From the NCBI GenBank assembly GCA_036244855.1, contig BQKZ01005506.1, positions 1 to 16,224 of the forward strand: a DNA stretch of 16,224 nt. The letters are read 5' to 3'. The number at the start of each line of letters is the position of its first letter. The first letter of the stretch is position 1. This DNA comes from Temnopleurus reevesii (Eukaryota; Echinodermata; Echinoidea; Temnopleuroida; Temnopleuridae). A program made the position numbers and the translations under genes. The notes under the pieces were generated by a model that did not search any database, was not told where the DNA came from, and worked only from the letters and a program-made list of their open reading frames with translations. Below are positions 9,401 through 14,514 of this stretch, piece by piece.

Positions 9401-10465
9401 TAGGGGTTATTGGTGAGGGGTGCCTATAGGCTGTCACCTGGGGGCCATAAAGGACGGTATGAAGGATTGCGTCAACCAGGTCGCCGGAAAGCTGTCCCGT
9501 ATGGCCAACGGACTTGTCAATTCTATACAGGTAAATCTTTTATTACAGTCCCACATATTGACTTTGAGTGTGGGTTATTGATGAGGGGTGCCTATAGGTG
9601 GTTATTTGGGGACGTAAAGAATGGCATGAAAGATGGCGTCAACCAGGTTGCCGGAAAGCTGTCCCATATGGCCAACGGACTTGTCAATTCTATACAGGTA
9701 AATCTTTTGTTACAGTCCCACATATTGATATTCATGGAAGGTTTGTTGATGAGGGGTGCCTATAGGCGATTATCTGGGGGCCATAAAGGACGGCATGAAA
9801 GACGGCGTCAATCAGGTCGCCGGAAAGCTGTCCCGTATGGCCAACGGACTTGTCAATTCTATACAGGTAGGAGTACATTTTTATTACAGTCCCACATATT
9901 GATATTCATGGAAGGTTTGTTGATGAGGGGTGCCTGTAGGCGATTATTTGGGAATATAAAGGACGGCATGAAAGATGGCGTCAACCAGGTCGCCGGAAAG
10001 CTGTCCCGTATGGCCAACGGTCTTGTCAATTCTATACAGGTAAATATTTTATTACAGTCCCACATACTGACTTTGAGTGGGGGTTATTGATGAGGGGTGC
10101 CTATAGGCAGTTATTTTGGGAAATTAAGGACAGTATGACATATTGTGTCAACCAGGTCATCGGAAAGCTCTCCCGTATGGCCAAGGGACTAGCTCATTCT
10201 ATACAGATAGATCTTTGATAAAGGACTATCCCACATATTGACCTTTATTGAAGGTTTGTTTATGAGTAGTCTTACTAGAAATAAACAACATACACCCTGA
10301 AGTGGAGACAGATTGCTAGAAGTTCTCTGCCTACAAGACTTGAACTATCGAAAATTACATCGCATTTCAACTGTATATTATATACTCGCTAATGATACTT
10401 TCTTACCGTTATAATTCTATTTTCGTTTTGATCCTTTTGTTTTTCAGGATCATTATGGATATTGA
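245..10465 (+). CDS. ARFGAP2/3: ADP-ribosylation factor GTPase-activating protein 2/3, 3' part (spliced, seven exons)
   Basis: Joined exons 245-405, 1307-1435, 2076-2225, 2896-3030, 6101-6224, 7950-8150 and 10448-10465 give 918 nt, that is 305 residues and a stop, with every GT-AG junction in phase. Seen: a basic start with LGAKKGRGLGAQKV, then ASMRLAYKDM and RLGMG, VSHSAMSDM, two ISSDQ(F/Y)F motifs at local residues 221-227 and 249-255, a predicted amphipathic helix at 273-300, and the C-terminus DHYGY. The order and spacing match vertebrate ArfGAP2/3 and yeast Glo3. Known for the family: these proteins stimulate GTP hydrolysis on Arf1 and act with coatomer in COPI vesicle formation and uncoating at the Golgi. 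The zinc-finger GAP domain must lie on exons before position 1. Invertebrates usually have one gene ancestral to vertebrate ARFGAP2 and ARFGAP3, so I do not assign one paralogue. Odd: two internal exons have tandem extra copies in the adjacent introns. Confidence 0.93.
600..632. repeat. Homopolymer tract T14-G11
   Basis: Fourteen T (608-621) run directly into eleven G (622-632) in the intron. The rest of the intron (406-1306) is AT-rich with no other gene signal apart from the two exon-like copies at 977 and about 1145. Length here is unreliable in any assembly. Confidence 0.9.
977..1073 (+). pseudogene. Decayed duplicate of the 1307-1435 exon, copy P1
   Basis: Directly after a good acceptor (TTTTTTCCTTGGTTCAG, AG at 975-976) the sequence repeats the first about 75 bases of the exon at 1307. 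In the same frame it reads ASMHLESKDMS, then KKQEEKLMKE, against ASMRLAYKDMS and KKQEEKLKKE in the real exon. One 3-base deletion keeps the frame. The resemblance stops near 1047. The frame then runs to a TGA at 1071-1073, and no donor is visible before it. If spliced in, it would truncate the protein, so I call it a pseudo-exon, though its acceptor still looks usable. Confidence 0.8.
1145..1220 (+). pseudogene. Decayed duplicate of the 1307-1435 exon, copy P2
   Basis: The stretch GGTGCATCTTGCGAAC, an A9 run, then GTAGAAATGAGAAAACA and AGAGAAACTAAAG aligns base by base with 1314-1373 of the real exon. The acceptor AG is lost (CTAAAACG in its place) and the A run has two extra bases, which break the frame. 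Sequence after P2 (ATTGATTGG, then ACAATAATGAGGATCAA) resembles that after P1 (ATTGATTGG, then ACATAATAATGTTGGTCAA), so exon and flanking intron were duplicated together. Confidence 0.75.
1307..1435 (+). CDS. ARFGAP2/3: ARFGAP2/3 exon: MASMRLAY to RLGMG region
   Basis: The acceptor is a T-run plus TTTCAG (AG at 1305-1306) and the donor is GG|GTAAGA. The first base completes Met 54, residues 55-96 follow, and the last two bases (GG) start Gly 97. The peptide contains ASMRLAYKDMS, a Lys/Glu-rich helix, and QMERLGMGYTGR. In vertebrates the matching segment reads VASMRLAYQEL and then ERLGMG, so exon identity is firm. This exon has two decayed upstream copies in the preceding intron. Confidence 0.93.
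1436..2075 (+). other. Intron, no internal feature
   Basis: The 640-bp GT-AG intron has AT-rich sequence with pyrimidine runs near 1905-1945. I see no repeat, RNA or exon copy in it; the short reading frames inside carry no recognisable protein. Confidence 0.8.
2076..2225 (+). CDS. ARFGAP2/3: ARFGAP2/3 exon: VSHSAMSDM and Ser/Asp-rich linker
   Basis: The acceptor is GCATTTACAG (AG at 2074-2075) and the donor is TCAAG|GTATG. It encodes residues 97-146 plus two bases of Arg 147: GVSHSAMSDMHTIEQVNPV, then RSRSRDFFDEYDSGF and a serine run. Vertebrate ArfGAP2 has VSHSVLSEMQVIEQETPV and a similar DLFDD segment, which supports the assignment. The serine-rich end is probably disordered and a plausible phosphorylation region. 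Confidence 0.92.
2550..2593. repeat. Short tandem direct repeat, two copies
   Basis: The 19-mer TTTCACTAGACAGTTAGTG occurs at 2550-2568 and again at 2575-2593 (period 25 bp). It lies in the intron and has no coding sense. Confidence 0.9.
2625..2712 (-). repeat. tRNA-like (SINE-like) relic, minus strand
   Basis: On the minus strand the sequence reads GCGGTCTAGTGGTAAGAC, close to a polymerase III A box of the tRNA-Glu/Asp/Gly type. About 45 bases later comes GGGTTCTATTTCGACCC (plus-strand 2634-2650), a degenerate B box. This is the layout of a tRNA-derived SINE head. The B box departs from the GGTTCRANNCC consensus and the arms do not make a clean cloverleaf, so it is not called a functional tRNA. 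Confidence 0.4.
2896..3030 (+). CDS. ARFGAP2/3: ARFGAP2/3 exon: acidic/serine linker
   Basis: The acceptor is TTTTTCTCAG (AG at 2894-2895) and the donor is TCAAG|GTGAGT. A second AG two bases downstream would put the exon out of frame, so the first is used. It encodes the end of Arg 147 and residues 148-191, including GFKDTNSSFWNDEKDN, SSWDIIDK and SYDSIAPLESR, and ends in phase with the exon at 6101. Similar Trp/Asp linker peptides occur in this position in vertebrate homologues, but sequence conservation is weak. Confidence 0.9.
3078..3127. repeat. Pyrimidine (CT)-rich low-complexity tract
   Basis: The tract is almost purely C and T (TCTTTCTTTCTCCCTCTC and similar), about 50 bases after the donor at 3030. 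It could act as a splicing-factor binding tract; there is no direct evidence. Confidence 0.7.
3146..3212 (+). repeat. tRNA-like (SINE-like) relic, plus strand
   Basis: An A-box-like TGGTCTGTTGGTTAAGA starts at 3151 and a perfect B box GGTTCAAAACC lies at 3195-3205, at tRNA-like spacing. Stems are imperfect, so it is more likely the head of a tRNA-derived SINE than a working tRNA gene. It lies in the same intron region as the minus-strand relic near 2630-2710, but the two heads are not close copies. Confidence 0.45.
3280..3560. other. GC- and CpG-rich island inside the AT-rich intron
   Basis: About 280 bases are rich in CG dinucleotides (TTCGTAATGGTCGGG, CGCACGGGGCCCGAGCGGGG, GAGCGAGACGCTG), unlike the surrounding intron. 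No protein reading on either strand is recognisable. It could be a fragment of a mobile element, a CpG-rich regulatory segment, or an unrecognised RNA; I cannot decide. Confidence 0.5.
3958..4077. repeat. 21-bp minisatellite with 42-bp higher-order pattern
   Basis: Five full units start at 3958, 3979, 4000, 4021 and 4042, with a partial sixth at 4063. Units alternate between AGGGCAACAAGGCAAGTAAA and AGGG(C/T)ACCA(C/T)(G/A)GCAAGCAAA, so the true period is 42. The minus strand stays open and would encode Leu/Val/Pro heptapeptides (LLAVVPS, LLALLPF), which is a by-product of a 21-base unit. Confidence 0.95.
4162..4380. repeat. Inverted pair of a dispersed repeat
   Basis: The segment 4162-4234, read on the minus strand, matches 4323-4380 on the plus strand (shared core TTTGAATG, AAGTTGTTTA, TCCAAAT). 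The left arm carries an extra GAGCTATTG-containing stretch. Related plus-strand copies occur at about 10865-10990 and 11430-11560 (TGTCAAAC, GAGCTATTGTGAATG, GTCCCGTCTAC). It is a repeat family, not a gene. Confidence 0.65.
4762..4947. mobile_element. MITE with GGGGTGTTG terminal inverted repeats
   Basis: The left end GGGGTGTTGCTCAAAAGTTG and the right end CAACTTTTGAACAACACCCC are inverted repeats of about 30 bases with few mismatches. Both ends are flanked by TA, consistent with a TA target duplication. It is too short to code for a transposase. Two more copies of the family lie at 11027-11187 and 11586-11782. Which transposase class mobilised it cannot be seen. Confidence 0.8.
5148..5701. 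mobile_element. TTAA-flanked non-autonomous element (piggyBac-like MITE)
   Basis: TTAA at 5148-5151 is followed by AGCCCAAGTA, and TACTTGGGCT is followed by TTAA at 5698-5701. The inverted ends continue to about 25 bases (TTTTGGTAAA and TTTACCAAAA) with a small mismatch. A TTAA target duplication is characteristic of piggyBac-type insertion, so that class is inferred. The 546-bp interior has no transposase and contains a strong 40-bp hairpin at its 5' third. Confidence 0.75.
5276..5356. repeat. 40-bp near-perfect palindrome with 1-nt spacer
   Basis: Arms 5276-5315 and 5317-5356 are reverse complements except for one mismatch (T5289 opposite C5343), around T5316. The arm runs from ATTTGGGAAAAGCTC to TTAGTGTGGTGC. 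TGCTGCACCACACTA is then repeated directly at 5357-5371. It lies inside the TTAA-flanked element. It may be the element's fold-back core; a cruciform or hairpin transcript would form readily. Confidence 0.95.
6101..6224 (+). CDS. ARFGAP2/3: ARFGAP2/3 exon: first ISSDQFF (Glo3-type) motif
   Basis: The acceptor is GACCCACTTAG (AG at 6099-6100) and the donor is GAT|GTAAGC. The first base completes Arg 192, then residues 193-233 follow, ending in phase 0. The peptide has SGNEALKRFGNAKSISSDQF, closely matching vertebrate ARQKFAGAKAISSDMFFG. ISSxxxFG repeats belong to the Glo3 regulatory motif that links GAP activity to coatomer; here the first copy ends FFN rather than FFG. Confidence 0.94.
6225..7949 (+). 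other. Large intron, AT-rich, no gene seen
   Basis: The 1,725-bp GT-AG intron has a donor at 6225 and the acceptor CTTTATAACAG ending at 7949. Composition is strongly AT-rich with short A and T runs. The part from about 7440 to 7880 is purine-rich on the plus strand (ATGAAAATGAAAATGAAAAA near 7790). I find no exon copy, RNA gene or clear mobile element. Confidence 0.7.
7950..8150 (+). CDS. ARFGAP2/3: ARFGAP2/3 penultimate exon: second ISS motif and amphipathic helix
   Basis: The exon is 201 bp, phase 0 at both ends, between CTTTATAACAG and CAG|GTAAAT. It encodes residues 234-300: YESQQRSSQF, the motif ISSDQYFG (249-256), a Gly/Ser linker, and the helix 273-300 that starts IKDGMKDGVNQ and ends MANGLVNSIQ. 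The vertebrate counterpart reads FKQGVKSVAGKM and then LANGVMNSLQ. In the family this C-terminal amphipathic segment helps Golgi membrane targeting. The exon is GC-richer than its introns. Retaining the next intron would add five residues and a stop (TAA). Its 3' part is the source of the tandem array that follows. Confidence 0.95.
8151..8815 (+). repeat. Recent 333-bp higher-order duplication within the array
   Basis: Units 2 (8151-8310) and 4 (8484-8643) differ at about 5 of 160 positions and share the same TAA in place of a Gln codon and the phrase GGATGTCTCCAGTTCTGATC. They are far more alike than either is to other units. This points to a later duplication of a two-unit block (2+3 to 4+5). 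Unit 3 ends CAG|GAAAAT, so the donor GT was lost at that boundary. Confidence 0.8.
9890..10039 (+). CDS. Candidate alternative exon (array unit 12) of ARFGAP2/3
   Basis: This unit has an acceptor (ACATTTTTATTACAG, AG at 9888-9889) and the donor CAG|GTAAAT. It is exactly 150 bp and open in phase 0 throughout, the phase needed after the exons ending at 6224 or 8150 and before the exon at 10448. It would encode 50 residues: a new hydrophobic/basic lead (SHILIFMEGLLMRGA, RRLFGN) and then a helix identical to residues 273-300 of the main protein, with only two synonymous differences. The lead lacks the ISSDQYFG motif. Other units have stops or length shifts between the same sites. Splicing from 8150 would add a second helix; skipping 7950-8150 would swap the helix context. 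Use in mRNA is inferred, not shown. Confidence 0.45.
10448..10465 (+). CDS. ARFGAP2/3: ARFGAP2/3 last coding exon (C-terminus DHYGY, stop)
   Basis: The acceptor TTTTGTTTTTCAG ends at 10447. The frame then reads Asp-His-Tyr-Gly-Tyr and TGA at 10463-10465. Vertebrate ArfGAP2/3 ends with QDRYGSY after the same helix, so the joint NSIQ-DHYGY is convincing. The exon continues as 3' UTR. Confidence 0.9.
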   Translation, partial: DHYGY

Positions 10466-10743
10466 TGAAAGCATGTCTAGGATCTCCCATCAAAGTGTCT
10501 TTACAAACACCCAAGATTCATCTACAGAAGAATTTATACTGCAAAAAGTGCCCCGCCCAAATCGACACCCCTGTCTTATTTATATGTATTGATATGTAAT
10601 TGTAATTCAAAGTAACAGCAGTTATCCTCTATCACTGGAGCAGAAGGGACAATGGCTTTTGGACAAAGTTAACTTAATTCATGCATTCACAATAGCTTCA
10701 TATAACACATATAATGCAACTTGCAATTGATGGTAACATTTCA
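10466..10743 (+). other. Start of 3' untranslated region
   Basis: Sequence after the stop is without coding potential. No AATAAA is found in the first few hundred bases. The first clear AATAAA is at 11338-11343 and others are at 14104-14109, 14138-14143 and 14230-14235. The real transcript end cannot be fixed from sequence. Confidence 0.55.
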
Positions 10744-10838
10744 GTTGACACAAATATAATGTAAACTCTCTTTGAAAAAAATGTACCTTTTCTTTGAAAC
10801 AAGAACATAAAACAAAATGGCATTTTGAGTCATTTTGT
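10744..10838 (+). repeat. Direct repeat A, first copy (second at 11797-11890)
   Basis: GTTGACACAAATATAATGTA, then a CTCTCTTTGAAA segment and CAAAATGGCATTTTGAGTC, are repeated at 11797-11890 with few changes. The copy is directly followed by repeat B. Confidence 0.85.
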
Positions 10839-11187
10839 TTTATATATTCCATCTCTCTTATTCTACTGAAATATGTCAAACACATGTCGCACAATGAATA
10901 GTGGGGTCCATTCTTTTGTGGGTATCGAGCTATTGTGAATGACTGAATTAAGTTGATTATTTTGTTTAAAATGTTTTGTCCCGTCTACTCACAGTGTATA
11001 TAAATGCTGAATATTGAATTGGCGAAGGGGTTGTTCACACAAAGTTGCGATGAATTGCAAGTTGCAGTTGATCGCCAGGCGCCACTCAAGACCATTGTTG
11101 CATGTACATCTTGTCAAAAGCGCAAACAGTACGCTAATGAAAATGCTGTTCTCATTTGCAGTCAATTGCAATTGTGTAGCAACACCC
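10829..11187 (+). repeat. Direct repeat B, first copy, ending in a GGGGTGTTG-family MITE
   Basis: GTCATTTTGTTTTATATATT through TGTCAAAC, GAGCTATTGTGAATG, GTCCCGTCTAC and TTGGCGAAGGGG recurs at 11394-11782 with moderate divergence. The last part (11027-11187) is a MITE relative: left end GGGGTTGTTCACACAAAGTT, right end ATTGTGTAGCAACACCC. Confidence 0.85.
11027..11187. mobile_element. MITE, second copy of the GGGGTGTTG family
   Basis: Imperfect inverted ends (GGGGTTGTTCACACAAAG and GTGTAGCAACACCC) with internal TTGCAAGTTGCAGTTGATCG and TTTGCAGTCAATTGCAATTG match the copies at 4762 and 11586. It is non-coding; short open frames through it on both strands are incidental. Confidence 0.7.
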
Positions 11188-11392
11188 ATAGGGCCGTATT
11201 CCGATAGCGAGGTTTAAGTTTACCCCGGTCTAAATCTGTGGTTTAAGTATGGAGAGCCAAAAGAGGCTTGAATCTATAATAGTCGATGTTTAATTTACCA
11301 GCACATTTGGCACTCATATTATTTAAAACTGTCTCGGAATAAAAACTTCGATAGTTTTCTACATTATTAGAGTATGGGAAAAGAGAGCAGTT
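11188..11392. other. Spacer between the two B repeats
   Basis: The segment begins GGGCCGTATTCCGATAGCG and ends just before the N. It shows no match to other parts of the window and no gene signal apart from AATAAA at 11338-11343. Confidence 0.6.
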
Positions 11393-11393
11393 N
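11393..11393. other. Ambiguous base (N) at a repeat junction
   Basis: It is the only non-ACGT base in the window. It sits directly before the second B copy starts at 11394, so it may mark a contig join or an unresolved collapse. Confidence 0.95.
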
Positions 11394-11890
11394 GTCATTT
11401 TGTTTTATATATTCCATCTCTCTTATTCTACTGAAATGCGTCAAACAGGCATCGCACTATGAATAGTGAGGGTACTTTCTTTTGTGTGTTTTGAGCTATT
11501 GTGAATGCCTGAATGAAGTGGTTTACTTTGTCTAAAATCATTTGTCCCGTCTACTGACAGTGTGTATAAATGCTGAATTGGCGAAGGGGGTGTTGCTACA
11601 AAGTTTTGATATATTGCAAGTTGTAGCTGATCCGCAAGCGTCAATCTAAACCATCGATGCATGTATGTATTCACAAAAACGCAAACAGTGCACAAATGCA
11701 AATGTGAATGCAAATGCACGTTCTAATTTGCAACTGATTTGCAATTGATTTACGATCATTGACACTTTTCTAGCCACACCCCTTATGTCTATTTAGGTTG
11801 ACACAAATATAAAGTAAACTCTCTTTGAAAAGCCATTCCTTTTCTTTGAAACAAGAATATACAACAAAATGGCATTTTATGTCATTTTGT
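11394..11890 (+). repeat. Second copy of repeat B followed by second copy of repeat A
   Basis: 11394-11782 repeats 10829-11187, including a MITE at 11586-11782, and 11797-11890 repeats 10744-10838. The order is A-B, spacer, N, B-A, as expected from a tandem A-B array missing one A at the N. Confidence 0.85.
11586..11782. mobile_element. MITE, third copy of the GGGGTGTTG family
   Basis: The left end GGGGGTGTTGCTACAAAGTT and the right end GACACTTTTCTAGCCACACC are imperfect inverted repeats. The interior has several TTGCAA motifs and an AAATGCAAATGTGAATGCAA stretch. Same family as 4762-4947. Confidence 0.7.
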
Positions 11891-13200
11891 GCTTATTTTA
11901 AGAGCTATTTATTCATTTTAGGGTGAGCAATGTTCTTCCAGATTGTTTGAATTTCGTCATATTTATGTCTTTTTCAAATCATGGTGAAGGGAATTGATTT
12001 CAAACTTTATCCGTTTTTCTTGGGTACCCTGTGATTAAATTTATTCTGAGACATGTCTTGAAAGAGGGTGACCGATGTCCCCTCAACTCTTCCATTTTGC
12101 CTGTTATAGTACATTGTAGAAAGACCAATTGGCCTAAATTCATGAGCACAATTCACACAAACAAGGTCTATTACCAATTCTTAGTCAAAATGAACCAATG
12201 CGGATCTCCCAACCATTAGGAATTTTAAGTAAAGGATAGGAATTTTTTTTTTTTTTTTTTTTTTAACTATTTTGAGAGAACTTCAAGGATTTCAAAAGAA
12301 TTGGCAAACATGGTTTCTTTCCTCTTGTTAGGCAAATCATTCCTCTTTTTCCATTATATTGGTTGGGAATTCTGCATATGGACAATTTTGTAAAATATTT
12401 ATACATATTGAACATTCTTTGCAATAATGTTCTGCAATGATTGCAGCCTTAGTAGTTCATACAGTCATATAAACCAGGGAAAAAATGGGGTTCAGGTATA
12501 CGAAAAGGTTTATCAGTGTATGGACTTGGTAACATACATCTATAAATTGCTTTGCACATAGTTTGTTCATTATTTATGGGCGTTTATTTACATATGGAGA
12601 TAAATTAAGGGTGGAAGTGTAAATCTTGTTCATGAATTTAGGCCAATGAAATTAGCTGTTTCTAATGATCAATTCGTATTAGCAATCTTTAATGTGACGT
12701 AGATTACAATCAATTTGAAAACATAGATATTCCAGTATTGAATATTATTGCACCAAAGGGTACATGCAAGACTCGCACTTAAGTTTTCCAGAAAAAGTAT
12801 TGAAAATGTTGACAGTAATGAAAAGATTTAGAGCTTGCATGGTGAAGTAAACATGAATAAGGTTTGCGTTTTCATCAGGGGGTGTATCAGATATCTTTCA
12901 AGAAATTGTCCTGAAAAGGACTGAGTAAAAAGCTATACCCAACATGGTGCAACCACACACCTTATTCATACTGACAGTAATCCATGAAAAGTTTCATCCA
13001 CTTTTCATTTGATAATAATGTAATGCACTGATAAAGACAAAGAGATCAATTAAATTCTTTTCTTTTTTCTTTTTTTTTTTACTCTATGTTGTAAATATAT
13101 ATATCGACAGATACTTTATTACATCTAGTATAGCACTATTGTATTGTAGCAATGTCTTATCTGGGAGAGATGTTGCAACATTTGGAGCTTGTTATTCCCA
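11891..13200. other. AT-rich non-coding stretch
   Basis: I see no gene or RNA. It holds a run of 22 T at 12243-12264 and a shorter T run near 13070-13080, either of which could be the A-tail of a minus-strand retroposon, but no retroposon body is recognisable next to them. The longest open frame (62 codons at 12031) has no recognisable product. Confidence 0.6.
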
Positions 13201-13201
13201 C

Positions 13202-13647
13202 TACACTGCAAAATTCATGGTGTTAAATTAACACCAATTTGGTATCGATATTGTGCTGCAAAGAAACTTAAAACAAAACTAGCATGATACTGATTTGAAG
13301 CTAACAGGGAAAAGTGAGAAATATAATACTAGTATTTCAACACCAAAATGTTAAAAAAACAACATGATTGAAATTGTTTTCTTTTTCTACTCCATCATAT
13401 TGTAATGTCTTATTCTCGTTATTTTCCAGTTTTTACCAAATGGGTGTTCAAATCAACACTATAGTTTTTGTTTTGCATCGCACATTGGAAAAATCAGGGT
13501 GCAATATCCGGACCAATTTCAATCGACACTCATCTACGTTATAAAAGTGTTAAAACAAATTTGCAATTGATTCAATATTGCAATATTCTTTATACTATTC
13601 GGTGTTAAAAATTTGTGTTAAATTAAACACTTTGATTTTACAGTGTA
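13202..13647. mobile_element. TA-flanked MITE with CACTGCAAAATTC-type ends
   Basis: TA at 13202-13203 precedes CACTGCAAAATTCATGGTGT. The other end, GTGTTAAATTAAACAC then TTTGATTTTACAGTG, stops before TA at 13646-13647. The ends are imperfect inverted repeats (about 35 bases). Several internal GTGTTAAA/TTAACACC motifs are seen. A TA target site suggests a Tc1/mariner-type origin. Non-coding. Confidence 0.65.
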
Positions 13648-14340
13648 TAAGACAAGCATTTTGGATAAAATCTTATTGGCAAATTATTAATGCAATTTTT
13701 ATTCCAAAAATGATTGTTTATGCTTTTAGAAATGTATTATTGATTTGCTTACATTCAGGGCTAAGATTGAATGAAATTTCTAAGTGATTTCTTTTATTGA
13801 TCTTCGTAAAGTTGCTGATAAGCTATACAAAAATTCTGAGAATTTAACAGTCATATCACATGTGCAAGTGTTGACACTTTTTTTTTTTACTCACAAGGCC
13901 TCAGAACATGCAATGAGTTGTCAATCATATTTTCTTGTGTAATGTCTTTTGTGTTTTGATTACTTCAGTTATTTGTGTTCAAGTCTAAAAAATCCCACAC
14001 ACATAAGTTATTGCTAAACTGAGATTGTTTCATTTATCTGATTGCGGAGACTCTGCCCAGTCTTAATATTTTACGCCTCAGAAGTGCGTTATTCATATCT
14101 GACAATAAAATTGTATTAATCAGCATGTGACAATTTGAATAAATGATAATCCATTTTAATTTTGTCTCTACTTTTAAATGTTTCTACTAAACAGGGTTTA
14201 TTTAGTGTAATTTACATGCCTATAAATCAAATAAAATCAAAATAGAATTGTTAATTAATGTCTTCTGACTTGTGAAGACTTTCATAGTTTGAAAGATTTC
14301 AGACCTTATAGATTTTTGTTGAAAGATTTTTCTCCTTTTC
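13648..14340. other. AT-rich stretch with possible poly(A) signals
   Basis: No gene is supported. AATAAA occurs at 14104-14109, 14138-14143 and 14230-14235, a cluster that could end a long 3' UTR. Confidence 0.45.
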
Positions 14341-14344
14341 CCTT

Positions 14345-14401
14345 CTTCCTCTTCTTTTTCTTTTTCTTCTTCTTCTTCTTCTTCTTCTTCTTCTTCTTCT
14401 T

Positions 14402-14432
<31 letters not shown>

Positions 14433-14472
14433 TTCTTCTTCTTCTTCTTCTTCTTCTTCTTCTTCTTCTTCT

Positions 14473-14503
<31 letters not shown>

Positions 14504-14510
14504 TATATTT
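14345..14510. repeat. Long TTC (GAA) trinucleotide microsatellite
   Basis: Pure TTC triplets run from about 14364 to 14494, broken once by TAT near 14431, with impure CT-rich edges. The plus strand would read as poly-Phe and is not a gene. GAA/TTC tracts of this length can form triplex DNA. Confidence 0.97.
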
Positions 14511-14514
14511 TTAA

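Larger units (their letters stand above)
8151..10206 (+). repeat. Tandem array of 12 copies of the amphipathic-helix exon and flanking intron
   Basis: Each unit ends in a copy of TCAATTCTATACAG. After the true exon end at 8150, unit ends fall at 8310, 8483, 8643, 8815, 8989, 9157, 9356, 9530, 9697, 9866, 10039 and 10206 (units 2-13). Units hold a short intron piece (GTAAAT, T-run, ATTACAG), a diverged copy of the exon middle, and the helix block. Units 2 and 4 have a TAA in the helix; unit 5 has a 1-base deletion; units 3 and 13 are open but lost the donor (GA, AT). Units 6-12 keep the helix frame open and a GT donor. A further partial unit fades out near 10270. The array lies wholly in the last intron, so the normal mRNA need not contain it. 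Confidence 0.95.

Noticed and set aside
8201..10090. Arg-rich reading frames over the array with HKGR, RRKAVPYGQRTCQF and similar repeats
   Set aside because: They are the +1 frame of the duplicated helix exon; the real exon uses another frame, and differences between units favour that frame's synonymous sites.
8151..10206. CRISPR-like array (regular repeats with spacers)
   Set aside because: The repeats are 80-100 bases of exon sequence, the spacers are homologous to each other, and the genome is eukaryotic.
10392..10592. 66-codon frame across the last coding exon
   Set aside because: It is in a different frame from the DHYGY exon and reads into the 3' UTR; no recognisable product.
13578..13787. 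69-codon open frame on the plus strand
   Set aside because: It overlaps the right end of the TA-flanked MITE and AT-rich DNA and has no family features.
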